Shown: positions 1 to 6,986, counted from the stretch's first letter. The stretch is 9,258 nucleotides of DNA from an uncultured Marinicella sp. (GCA_938008005.1 CALLLZ010000090.1:1-9258), one strand, 5' to 3'. Numbers and translations: made by a program. Notes: generated from the letters alone by a model not told the origin.

Positions 1-105
1 AGCATTGGTATCATGACTTCAATGTTCACCGCTATTGTGCTTTCAAGAGCGATTGTTAATTTGATTTATGGGCGTAAAAAACGCTTGCAATCAATAGCCA
101 TATAA
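1..105 (+). CDS. secD: Protein translocase subunit SecD, C-terminal end (partial)
   Basis: The window opens inside a gene in frame 1 that ends with TAA at 103-105. The last 34 residues are visible: a hydrophobic stretch containing GIMTSMFTAIVLSRAIVNLI, then a basic tail with GRKKRL. This matches the end of the last transmembrane helix of SecD, the inner-membrane partner of SecF that uses the proton gradient to pull exported proteins through SecYEG. Identification rests on the fit to the family's C-terminus and on secF starting only 10 bases downstream, the usual operon order. The 5' part lies outside the window, so length and domains cannot be judged. Confidence 0.88.
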   Translation, partial: SIGIMTSMFTAIVLSRAIVNLIYGRKKRLQSIAI

Positions 106-115
106 GGAGCTGGAC

Positions 116-1066
116 ATGAATATATTACATAACATTAAGTACGATTTCATGGGCCACCGTAAAATGGCTTTGATTTTATCTTTAACTTTGATTGTAGTTG
201 CCTTGGGTTCACTGTTTACCCGTGGTTTAAACTTGGGTTTAGACTTCACTGGTGGCACAGTTGTGGTGGTTAGTTTTGATCAAGCTGCTTCTGTACCAGC
301 TGTCAGAGAATCATTAGAAAGTGCTGGATATAACAAACTCGTGGTTAAGAATTTTGGTAACAGTCAAGATGTTGAAATTACTGTGCCTCCACAAATAGAT
401 GCTGAAACAGGTGTGGCTATTGACGATGCTAAACTCAGTAACAACATGTTAGAGGTGTTGAAGCAGTTAGATGGTTCAGCGCAAATTACCAAAGCTGATT
501 TTGTGGGTTCGCAAGTGGGTGATGAGTTGGTGGAACAAGGTTCATTGGCCATGCTATATGCCATCATGGGCATTCTGATTTATGTCACCATTCGTTTTGA
601 GTGGCGTTTTTCATTAGGAGCTATTGCAGCTTTGGTTCATGATGTTGTCATTACTGCTGGTGTCTTTTCGATCTGGCAGGTGGAGTTTGATTTAACTGTT
701 TTGGCTGCGTTACTTGCTGTGATTGGTTATTCCTTGAATGATACCATCGTGGTATTTGATCGAATCCGTGAAAATTTCAGAAAAGGTCGTAAAGCAACTA
801 CTGAAGAAGTCATTAACAATTCGATAGGACAAACCTTGTCACGAACAGTGATCACTTCATTCACTACCATATTGGTGCTGATGGCGTTATTTATTTTCGG
901 CGGTGCACTGATTCATGGTTTTGCTTTTGCTTTATTGGTTGGTGTGTTTGTCGGTACTTATTCTTCTATATTTGTAGCCAGCACCACCACATTGGCTTTG
1001 GGTATCAGTCGTGAAGATTTGATACCTGTCGAAAAAGAAGGCGCAAACTTGGATCACATTCCTTAA
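116..1066 (+). CDS. secF: Protein translocase subunit SecF
   Basis: SecF is an RND-fold inner-membrane protein that forms SecDF and drives late steps of Sec export with the proton gradient. The 316 residues are close to the E. coli length (about 323). The order is typical: TM1 around 17-36, the LGLDFTGG signature at 40-47, a periplasmic domain from about 50 to 135 ending in a VGSQVGDEL-type segment, then five TM helices from about 143 to 295. The conserved VVFDRIREN motif is at 212-220, just after TM4. The ATG start is supported by an AAGGAG ribosome site at 104-109 that overlaps the secD stop, which implies translational coupling in a secD-secF operon. Nothing is truncated. A hairpin about 70 bases after the stop probably ends the transcript. 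Confidence 0.97.
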   Translation: MNILHNIKYDFMGHRKMALILSLTLIVVALGSLFTRGLNLGLDFTGGTVVVVSFDQAASVPAVRESLESAGYNKLVVKNFGNSQDVEITVPPQIDAETGVAIDDAKLSNNMLEVLKQLDGSAQITKADFVGSQVGDELVEQGSLAMLYAIMGILIYVTIRFEWRFSLGAIAALVHDVVITAGVFSIWQVEFDLTVLAALLAVIGYSLNDTIVVFDRIRENFRKGRKATTEEVINNSIGQTLSRTVITSFTTILVLMALFIFGGALIHGFAFALLVGVFVGTYSSIFVASTTTLALGISREDLIPVEKEGANLDHIP

Positions 1067-1136
1067 ATTTGATCCAGTATTTATTCATAAAAACCCACTG
1101 ACTGTATTAGTGTTTTAAAAATTTGTTAACATAGAC

Positions 1137-1185
1137 AGATAAATCAAGAAGGTTGTTTAAAAGCCTCTTGATTTATTTAATTTGT
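1137..1185 (+). terminator. Probable terminator after secF
   Basis: An inverted repeat of 12 pairs (AGATAAATCAAG at 1137-1148 with CTTGATTTATTT at 1167-1178, one G-U pair) is extended inward by AGG/CCT across a one-base bulge. A T-rich run (ATTTATTTAATTT) overlaps the end of the right arm. The stem is AT-rich and the T-run is interrupted, so it may be only moderately efficient. Its position about 70 bases past the secF stop fits a transcript end. Confidence 0.55.
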
Positions 1186-1533
1186 TAGGCAAAGACATTT
1201 AAAGTTACACAGAGAACTGTCCAGTTTTATCAAAATTGATTTTGAATGGATTCAATTTTAGCTAATTGGTTTTATCAGTTGTTTCAAAGAGCTAATTACA
1301 TAGCAATGTGGCTACTGGTGTTATTTTTATGTAATTGCTTTTTTTTCAAATATTTTGGAATGACACATATTGTCACTTTTCTATATTGGGGTATTCATCT
1401 CAATATTTGAAATAATTTGGTTATTGCTAATAGTTATCAAAGAATAGGCATTGTTTATTGGTAAAGACGCCTTTTTGAGCGATTTAATTCGTAAACTATT
1501 AAACATTGAAATGGGTGTGTTGGTTGCGTTTGT
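1186..1533. other. Gene-poor gap between secF and the beta-helix gene
   Basis: About 350 bases with no convincing gene on either strand. It is very AT-rich. It holds an 8-bp inverted repeat (AAAATTGA at 1232-1239 with TCAATTTT at 1252-1259), two copies of GTTTTATCA around 1224 and 1269, two copies of GAGCTAATT-like sequence, and the nested inverted repeats at 1345-1411. One 34-codon hydrophobic frame (1306-1410) has no ribosome site and is not called. It could be an untranslated or regulatory stretch or decayed sequence left from an insertion; the sequence alone does not decide. Confidence 0.5.
1345..1411. repeat. Nested inverted repeats
   Basis: The outer arms are TTCAAATATT (1345-1354) and AATATTTGAA (1402-1411), a perfect 10-bp match that gains one more pair outward. 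Inside sits a second inverted repeat, TGACA (1361-1365) and TGTCA (1371-1375), with a 5-base loop. All are AT-rich, so chance is possible in this base composition. The inner TGACA-N5-TGTCA has the shape of a dimeric repressor operator or a small hairpin. It lies about 180-220 bases upstream of the beta-helix gene start. Confidence 0.4.
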
Positions 1534-1562
1534 TTGACTTGGTTACTGTGATTATTTATTAT
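1534..1562 (+). promoter_or_regulatory. Sigma70-type promoter of the beta-helix gene
   Basis: TTGACT (1534-1539) and TATTAT (1557-1562) each differ from the sigma70 consensus by one base, and the spacer is 17 bases, the optimum. Transcription would start near 1569, giving a leader of about 20 bases before the ATG at 1589. It is one of the two best promoter matches seen in the window. Confidence 0.72.
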
Positions 1563-1588
1563 TTTTCATTTCTTGTTTTGATGCTTCC

Positions 1589-3043
1589 ATGTTTGCTAAA
1601 ACACTTTTTACTGTAATTATTTTAGTCAGTACCACTGTTGTATGGGCTTCCCCAGATCATTTGATGATAAAAAAAGCCATGTTGGTGGCGCCTGAAACTG
1701 CTGTTAATATTGACACCATCTATAAAAGTAACTTTGCTGATGATGTAATTGAGTGTAAAGTGGCTGTTGGACATTGTGATGTGCTTCCTACTGGCGATTT
1801 TGTTAACCTTAATTTTACTGGTCAGGATATGTCAGGTAAAAGGATTTGTATCACTAACCATATTTTATTTTATGTGAGCAATTTACAAGGTGAGGAAGGC
1901 AATCCTGCTGTTATCAGTAACTGTGACGGTATAGGCCAAATCACTGATACAAATAAGGCCCTATGGATATTGAATTCACAATATGTTCGAGTGACGGGAA
2001 CAGGCCACAGTGGCTATCCTTTGGGCTTGAAACTATCAGGCGCGCATAACACCATTGATGTAAGTAATGGATCAAGCAATATTGAAATTGATCATGTTGA
2101 TGTTCGGACTTCTTCGGATGGTAATACAGGTACAGGGATCAGTATAAGAAGTTACCCAGCTTGTGAAGAAGGCGAATTAAAATACACCCGGCCTAATTTT
2201 ACTCAACATGATTCGATCGTTAGAGACAGTTATATTCATGACACTATAAATGAAGGTTTGTATATTGGTACATCCCATCATCAACAGTCAGAAGGAGCTT
2301 ATACACTAGACTGTGATGGAGATGGGAATTTTGAACCAACACCACAAGCAGATTTGAAGGGTGTCGTTGTAGAAAACAATATTCTATTCAATATTGGTGG
2401 TGATGGCATTCAGGTTGGTGCCGCTGTAGAAAATGCAAAAATAGAAAATAATTTGGTACTTGGTTTTGGAGAGGTTGCTGGTTGGCCGCATATACAAGGT
2501 ATTGAAGTTAATCCAGGTTCTAAGGTTGATATTACATATAACTGGATAGAAACCACTACGCCGGAGAGTTCTGGTGTTGGTTTGTCAATACAAGGTGCTG
2601 GTGGTAGCCGGTATATCAATAATGTATTCATAGGCATGAATAAAGCAATTCATGGGCTAAGGTCTACTGGCCCAACTGATGATCCACATTTTGTGTGGTA
2701 CAACACCTTTATTTTATCAGGTGAGAGCAATGCGGCATCAATTTGGTGTAGTGATGAAGTTGCTGTTAATCAAATGGATTTTGCTAATAATATATTCATT
2801 AATTCAACGACACCATGGGCAGATAGCCAATATGGTGGGACTGGCTGTTGGCAAGAAGCAGGGCAGTGGTTAACTGATGATATCAATGAATTAGGATTTG
2901 AAAATCCTTTTGAGCAGAGAATATGGCCAATTAAAGGGTCGGTGTTAACTGGCCAAGGCGCTATAACATCGCCAGCCATTACTTATGATTTTTTTGGTGA
3001 TATGAGAATAACCAATGAACCAGGTGCTTTTGCAGTTAAGTAA
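1589..3043 (+). CDS. Secreted right-handed parallel beta-helix protein
   Basis: A 484-residue exported protein. Residues 1-20 form a signal peptide (hydrophobic core about 5-18, likely cleavage after VVWA). From about 125 to 410 there are repeated short-strand turns of the PbH1/NosD type, with asparagine-rich rungs such as VVVENNILFNIGGDGIQVG (259-277), KIENNLVLGF (284-293), VDITYNWIETT, RYINNVFIG and MDFANNIFIN. Such folds occur in pectate lyases, alginate epimerases and polysaccharide lyases, so carbohydrate binding or cleavage is an inference; no catalytic set can be named. DCDGDGNFE at 241-249 resembles a DxDxDG calcium loop. The C-terminal DFFGDMRITNEPGAF resembles the closing motif of several polysaccharide-active beta-helix proteins. 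It is a single gene with its own promoter but no clear Shine-Dalgarno sequence; the start is chosen because it gives the complete signal peptide. Confidence 0.85.
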   Translation: MFAKTLFTVIILVSTTVVWASPDHLMIKKAMLVAPETAVNIDTIYKSNFADDVIECKVAVGHCDVLPTGDFVNLNFTGQDMSGKRICITNHILFYVSNLQGEEGNPAVISNCDGIGQITDTNKALWILNSQYVRVTGTGHSGYPLGLKLSGAHNTIDVSNGSSNIEIDHVDVRTSSDGNTGTGISIRSYPACEEGELKYTRPNFTQHDSIVRDSYIHDTINEGLYIGTSHHQQSEGAYTLDCDGDGNFEPTPQADLKGVVVENNILFNIGGDGIQVGAAVENAKIENNLVLGFGEVAGWPHIQGIEVNPGSKVDITYNWIETTTPESSGVGLSIQGAGGSRYINNVFIGMNKAIHGLRSTGPTDDPHFVWYNTFILSGESNAASIWCSDEVAVNQMDFANNIFINSTTPWADSQYGGTGCWQEAGQWLTDDINELGFENPFEQRIWPIKGSVLTGQGAITSPAITYDFFGDMRITNEPGAFAVK

Positions 3044-3133
3044 ACTAAAAAAATGGATGAAATGTTCAAGTATAGTATGGCAGTATTCTGGTGCCGATTT
3101 GAATGATGTTCCCCAATAAAAAAAGTATCCTGT

Positions 3134-4036
3134 TTATATAGCTTTTAAGAATTTAAAGACTGAGTCTGCGAGTTTAAATGTTGCTGATTGTTCAAACCGA
3201 AAAAAAAGTTCTGGTTCAATCAATTCTAACTCCATCAATACCAACTGATCTTTGTTGTTACGAATTAGGTCAACTCTGGCGTACATTGGCTTTGGGTTAC
3301 ATGCAGCAATGGTTTGTTCAGCAAATTTGATTTCTTCAGCAGATGCAAAATAAGGGTGAACTGTTCCTCCATGCTCATCTTGCACCCTGAAGTCACCAGC
3401 TCTGGATTTTTTCAGAACTGCATGGGTGAATTGTCCGTCAATAACCATTAAAGATATTTCTCCATGACTCATGATGCTTTGTTGAAATGGTTGAGCGATA
3501 AAGCCCTCATGTTGAATGAGTTGGTTGAATTGGAGCTGAGTGTTTGTGATGTTGTTATGAGTGACTTTGAATGTGTGGCGAGCAGAGCCAGATATCAGCG
3601 GTTTAACTACGAAGTCAGAAGTATTGAATTGTTGGAAAAATGAATCTAAAGCGACGTTTTTGCCTTGTTCTATAATGATGGAATCAACTATGCGTATACC
3701 TTTGTTCTCTAGATCAATCAGGTATTTTTTATTTAAATTCCATTCAATGATTTCAACAGGGTTAATCATAATTGTATGTTGTTTTATTTGATCAAGCCAG
3801 GCAGAAAATTGCTTAAATTGATAATAATAATCCCAAGTGCTTTTGAATAATACAGCTCGTGTGTTATGCCAATCAAAATTGGGATTGGACCATGAAACCC
3901 TGCATACTTTCAGTTGGGTTTGTTGTAAGGCATGTATCAGCATTTCATCTTCGTAGAGCGATTGTAAAGTATGCCAATTTAAGCTATCTGGATTTTCAAG
4001 TTGATCACATGTCAATATGGCAATGTCGTATTTCAT
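3134..4036 (-). CDS. ATP-grasp ligase, DcsG/RimK-like
   Basis: A 300-residue cytoplasmic protein of the ATP-grasp superfamily, whose members join a carboxylate to an amine or similar nucleophile through an acyl-phosphate. Visible landmarks: an N-terminal domain with FKSTWDYYYQFKQFSAWL (64-81), a motif I associate with the DcsG-like group; the ATP-binding lysine region VVKP (143-146); a glycine/serine loop SGSARHT (149-155); EGFIAQPF (177-184); YARVDLI (252-258); and the metal-binding segment MELELIEPELFF (268-279). The length agrees with DcsG-type enzymes. DcsG makes D-cycloserine in Streptomyces, but no other cycloserine genes are here, so the substrate is unknown. A longer reading from a GTG at 4108 is rejected: ATG 4036 has a GAGG site five bases upstream, and the extra 24 residues look non-homologous and begin inside an inverted repeat. 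It runs convergent with the beta-helix gene and follows the S41 gene after a terminator, so it is probably transcribed alone. Confidence 0.82.
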   Translation of the reverse strand: MKYDIAILTCDQLENPDSLNWHTLQSLYEDEMLIHALQQTQLKVCRVSWSNPNFDWHNTRAVLFKSTWDYYYQFKQFSAWLDQIKQHTIMINPVEIIEWNLNKKYLIDLENKGIRIVDSIIIEQGKNVALDSFFQQFNTSDFVVKPLISGSARHTFKVTHNNITNTQLQFNQLIQHEGFIAQPFQQSIMSHGEISLMVIDGQFTHAVLKKSRAGDFRVQDEHGGTVHPYFASAEEIKFAEQTIAACNPKPMYARVDLIRNNKDQLVLMELELIEPELFFRFEQSATFKLADSVFKFLKAI

Positions 4037-4041
4037 AGAAA

Positions 4042-4045
4042 CCTC
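4042..4045 (-). promoter_or_regulatory. Ribosome binding site that fixes the ATP-grasp start
   Basis: On the minus strand GAGG (within ATGAGGTTTCT) lies five bases before ATG 4036. No comparable site precedes the upstream GTG at 4108, so this site supports the 300-residue form. Confidence 0.7.
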
Positions 4046-4101
4046 ATTGGAATTTCTCTCATAAGTCAGTAAAAGAGGGTTAAATAGATAAATAGATTTA
4101 A

Positions 4102-4117
4102 GAACCACTGTTGGTTC
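4102..4117. repeat. Inverted repeat upstream of the ATP-grasp gene
   Basis: GAACCA (4102-4107) and TGGTTC (4112-4117) form a perfect 6-bp inverted repeat around CTGT. It lies between the terminator of the S41 gene and the ATP-grasp start, about 65 bases upstream of that start, where an operator or a promoter-proximal hairpin could sit. The role is unknown; no T-run follows it on the minus strand, so a terminator is less likely. Confidence 0.45.
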
Positions 4118-4120
4118 ATT

Positions 4121-4158
4121 AAATCAAAAAATCAGAGGGCTTAAAAAGCAGCCCTCTG
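4121..4158 (-). terminator. Rho-independent terminator of the S41 peptidase gene
   Basis: On the minus strand a perfect 8-bp GC-containing stem (CAGAGGGC/GCCCTCTG, arms at 4151-4158 and 4133-4140, 10-base loop) is followed by ATTTTTTGATTT. It starts 28 bases after the S41 stop codon. It separates that gene from the ATP-grasp gene on the same strand. Confidence 0.85.
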
Positions 4159-4185
4159 TTTGCCCAGCATGTTTGGTTTCAATTT

Positions 4186-5574
4186 TCATGGGTGGTCAGC
4201 AGCAATTTGATGTAATAATGTTTTTGTTGCCTCTAGATGGCTGTTATAAATATCATTTCCTGAAAACACAGGGATGTTAATATCAGGTTTTAACCCTATT
4301 GACTCCCAGTTTTTACCATGAGCATCCCAATAGTACATATTGGAAAGCCCCACCTCCCAGCCATTGGGTAATGTTTTGTCTAGAATGTCGGAAAATGCGC
4401 CTCGGGTTGTTGTTCCAATATGTATTACTGTGGGCAGAGCCTTCATCGCCATGGTGAAAGTCTCAGCAGCACTGACTGTGTGGTCGCTGGTATAGAGATA
4501 AATTGGTTTGCGATAAATTTGCTTACCCGTTGGGTTAGTATAGTGTTTTTGAGGTTCGTTTGATGAACCCAGTGGTAAATGTGAATACAGCAGTGTTTTA
4601 TCTTGAGTGAAATAATTGGTAATCATCCTACCAATTTCATCTGCTCCACCACTATTGATTGTAACATCAATAACAATACTCGAACTAGATGCTAAGTTTG
4701 ACATGATTTTTTCAAAGGCTTTGTCAAAAGCATTCAATTCATCCTGTAAGGAACCGCTGTTACTGAACCCATGCATATTTAAGATATTAATGTATCCAAT
4801 ATTGCCAACTTGACCCCAAATAATTTGATCATTGGCTGAAATGTTCGCATCGGGTAATAGGTGTTCAATGATGTTGCCAATGGTTTTTCTGTACCATAAA
4901 GCGCCAAAAGTATCTCGATCTTTAATTTTTGACTGTTTTCTAAAAGCTGTATCCAAAGCTGGTGTAAGTACTCTTGATGCATCATTGTTAACAGTTTTAA
5001 TTTTGCCATTAATCGATGCTTGTATGAATAGGTGTCCATCATTGATGCCTTTTAGGAGGGAGTCGAAAACTTCTAACAATTGGGTGTTTGATATGTTTTC
5101 ATGAACTTTTTGTGAAACTTTGCTTACTCTTGCATCCCAATTTACGCCATATAACTTAAAAAAAGCATAATGTTCTGACATTAATTCGACAAAATATTTA
5201 AAAGTTTCTTGAGGGTTGTCATTTATCTTAATTAGACAAAAATTGGGTAGTTTGGGAATTCTTTTAAATTTATAAACCTTAGATTCTTCTAATCTAGAAA
5301 TACCAATGTTGTTAATATCGTAGTAATTAAGGTTGGTAAAATATGTTTGAGTATCATTTAAACTTGTTTCGTGTTTTTTACAATAACTTTGGCTGATGTC
5401 ATAAACTTCCATCCCATCAGCGCTTAAATTAATAGCATACCCGTATCCGGATGATTGCCAGGTGCCCCAGTATTGTTGATCAATATTTATTGTTGACTCA
5501 CTTATTTTATGATTAACGCTGCAACCACTAACAAGACAAATAAAGCCAATTATTATTAAGTTATTTTTTAGCAT
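4186..5574 (-). CDS. S41-family serine peptidase, lipoprotein
   Basis: A 462-residue predicted lipoprotein. MLKNN, a hydrophobic core and the lipobox LVSGC place the lipidated cysteine at 18; serine at +2 suggests outer-membrane sorting. The C-terminal half is an S41 (tail-specific/IRBP-like) peptidase core: strand GNIGYINILNMHGF (257-270), the oxyanion-type segment VIDVTINSGG (301-310), nucleophile motif TVSAAETF with Ser368, then GTTTRGAFSD (387-396) and LPNGWEVGLSN. An upstream INDGH (177-181) provides His181. The lysine-containing GKxTxGKG-type motif of CtpA/Prc is absent, so a Ser-His arrangement like that of nisin-resistance-type S41 enzymes is more likely than Ser-Lys; this is inference. 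No clear PDZ domain is seen between the two halves. A TTG at 5604 would add ten residues in front of the signal; ATG 5574 gives the standard lipoprotein start, though neither has a clear ribosome site. It is divergent from the membrane AraC regulator, which may control it. Confidence 0.86.
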   Translation of the reverse strand: MLKNNLIIIGFICLVSGCSVNHKISESTINIDQQYWGTWQSSGYGYAINLSADGMEVYDISQSYCKKHETSLNDTQTYFTNLNYYDINNIGISRLEESKVYKFKRIPKLPNFCLIKINDNPQETFKYFVELMSEHYAFFKLYGVNWDARVSKVSQKVHENISNTQLLEVFDSLLKGINDGHLFIQASINGKIKTVNNDASRVLTPALDTAFRKQSKIKDRDTFGALWYRKTIGNIIEHLLPDANISANDQIIWGQVGNIGYINILNMHGFSNSGSLQDELNAFDKAFEKIMSNLASSSSIVIDVTINSGGADEIGRMITNYFTQDKTLLYSHLPLGSSNEPQKHYTNPTGKQIYRKPIYLYTSDHTVSAAETFTMAMKALPTVIHIGTTTRGAFSDILDKTLPNGWEVGLSNMYYWDAHGKNWESIGLKPDINIPVFSGNDIYNSHLEATKTLLHQIAADHP

Positions 5575-5670
5575 AAAATTTACTGTTGTTATTAAAAAAG
5601 GCAACTTTAAAACTTTTTCATTTATTAATCGTTCAACCCTATAGGACAGTACGTTTTTGGAGGTAATATT
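5575..5670. promoter_or_regulatory. Shared divergent control region of the S41 and AraC genes
   Basis: The 96 bases between the two divergent start codons must hold both promoters. On the minus strand TTGAAC followed after 18 bases by TTTTAA is a possible but weak sigma70 pair. On the plus strand TATAGG (5640-5645) with TTCATT (5617-5622) is weaker. Two direct copies of AACTTT (5603-5608 and 5611-5616) might be part of a regulator site. None of these is strong alone; the call rests mainly on geometry. Confidence 0.4.
5659..5663 (+). promoter_or_regulatory. Ribosome binding site for a TTG start
   Basis: GGAGG lies seven bases before the TTG at 5671. The nearby ATG at 5674 is out of frame and stops after three codons, so this site identifies TTG as the real start of the AraC-type gene. 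Confidence 0.8.
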
Positions 5671-6813
5671 TTGGATGTTGATTTAGTTATTCTTGGGGTT
5701 TCATATGCAGTATTAGGAGCCAATATTTTTATACTGGTTACACTGTTACTGAATAGATTAATGGTAATTCATAAGTATCTGTTGGTGCTTTACGGGGCTC
5801 ATTTGATCTCTGTAATTGATGATATTTATGTTTCTTCGGAATGGTGGAAGTTATTTCCACAGTTTAATCATGTTTACTTGCCGTTTGTGTTTTTGGTGAC
5901 GCCTGCATTCTATTTATACCTTAAAGCTTTGACTTGCCCACAAGAGAATAAAAAATTTAAAGTTAAATCAAGGCACTGGCTTGGTTTTGTTGTTGTGCTG
6001 TTTTGTTGTTTGCCATATTTGTTATTAAACTCATCAACAAAGCTGGAAAGGCTTATAGCGAGCCCGGAAACATTAGATCATATTGGTTTTACGACTATTG
6101 GTCCATATCTGGCGCTTTTACTGTATATCCCGTTTTGTATGATGTATCTGATTATGGCTTTGCGGCTCATTATAAAAAACAAAGTAAGCCTCAAAACTTT
6201 CTTTTCAAATATAGACAATAAAGATTTGTCTTGGATTAGATGGATGATAATTGTGTTTTTGTTAGCTCTGGTATTTTCAGCTTTACAACTCTATTTGCCA
6301 GACAGTTTAACAGAGGGGAGTTCATGGCGGTTCATCTATCTTTCACTGGGGTATTTATGGTTAATGATTTTTGCTATCCTCGCCAGCAAACAACAACCTA
6401 TGAAAGTTGAAGAGTCGAAAGCCATGAGCAAAGTTGAGTTGATAACAGATACCAAGAAATACCTGAAATCTCAACTCTCTCAAAATGAAATTGAGCGTAT
6501 AGAAAAAAAATTAATCTATGCAATGGAAATATCTAAGTTGTATAGAATGCCTGGTTTAACACTTAGGCACTTGGCTGATGAGCTTAAAATATCTCAGAAT
6601 AAAATTTCTCAAGTTCTTAACAATAGCCTCAGCAAAGGTTTCTATGATTTTGTTAATAGCTGGCGGATCAAAGATGCATGTTTGATGATGGAGGAACAAT
6701 CAAAATCGATTTTGGAGATAGCTTATGATGTGGGGTACAACTCAAAGTCTACATTCAATAATTCTTTTAAAAAATACACTGGTTTAACCCCAAGCCAGTT
6801 TAAAAAAATGTAA
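5671..6813 (+). CDS. AraC-family regulator with seven-helix membrane domain
   Basis: A 380-residue transcription factor with an N-terminal integral membrane domain. About seven hydrophobic segments are visible: roughly 5-29, 36-54, 68-87, 103-119, 143-166, 188-209 and 220-238. A linker with a charged, helical stretch (about 255-290) leads to the C-terminal AraC DNA-binding domain (about 295-380). There the first helix-turn-helix includes LTLRHLADELKISQNKISQV and the second includes ILEIAYDVGYNSKSTFNNSF, ending in the family's TGLTPSQFKK. This layout suggests sensing of a membrane or envelope signal and direct DNA binding without a separate kinase; the signal is unknown. The start is TTG, supported by GGAGG at 5659-5663. 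The divergent S41 lipoprotein gene is the obvious candidate target, and the DUF4252-like gene downstream on the same strand a second one. Confidence 0.9.
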   Translation: MDVDLVILGVSYAVLGANIFILVTLLLNRLMVIHKYLLVLYGAHLISVIDDIYVSSEWWKLFPQFNHVYLPFVFLVTPAFYLYLKALTCPQENKKFKVKSRHWLGFVVVLFCCLPYLLLNSSTKLERLIASPETLDHIGFTTIGPYLALLLYIPFCMMYLIMALRLIIKNKVSLKTFFSNIDNKDLSWIRWMIIVFLLALVFSALQLYLPDSLTEGSSWRFIYLSLGYLWLMIFAILASKQQPMKVEESKAMSKVELITDTKKYLKSQLSQNEIERIEKKLIYAMEISKLYRMPGLTLRHLADELKISQNKISQVLNNSLSKGFYDFVNSWRIKDACLMMEEQSKSILEIAYDVGYNSKSTFNNSFKKYTGLTPSQFKKM

Positions 6814-6857
6814 ATAGATGAGTTTTAAAATGTCGTTTTTTATCTATGTTAATGAAA

Positions 6858-6896
6858 ATAGTTTTAAGCTTCTGAGCTTTATACTTTAATTTTTTT
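6858..6896 (+). terminator. Possible terminator after the AraC-type gene
   Basis: AAGCT/AGCTT (6866-6870 and 6875-6879, loop TCTG) forms the tip of an imperfect AT-rich stem that can extend with mismatches to 6858 and 6887. A run of seven T residues at 6890-6896 follows. The mismatches make it uncertain, but the position between the two genes fits. Confidence 0.4.
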
Positions 6897-6986
6897 ATGT
6901 GATTTTGTAACAAATATAAAAGTACCTCGTTATAAGCACATAAATCCATGGCGGATAAAGTTTTTAGTTTATTAATAGAGGTACAT

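Noticed and set aside
1306..1410. A 34-codon hydrophobic frame (starts MWLLVLFLCNCFFF) in the gap after secF
   Set aside because: No ribosome site or promoter precedes it, the sequence is T-rich so a phenylalanine/leucine-rich frame is expected by chance, and it ends inside an inverted repeat.
1446..1477. Terminator-like AGGC...GCCTTTTT after the secF gap
   Set aside because: Only four pairs form around a loop of about 18 bases, too weak to call.
4037..4108. A 24-residue N-terminal extension of the ATP-grasp protein from GTG 4108
   Set aside because: The family's first strand begins at ATG 4036, which has a well-spaced GAGG site; the GTG lies in an inverted repeat and has no ribosome site.
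4779..5104. Frames of 87 and 90 residues on both strands inside the S41 gene
   Set aside because: Shadows of the peptidase coding sequence with no family resemblance or translation signals.
5575..5604. A ten-residue extension of the S41 lipoprotein from TTG 5604
   Set aside because: It would put extra residues before an already standard lipoprotein signal, and no ribosome site supports the TTG.
6948..6986. A 13-residue extension of the DUF4252-like protein from ATG 6948
   Set aside because: ATG 6987 has AGAGG five bases upstream and starts a canonical signal peptide; the extension would precede it with no ribosome site.
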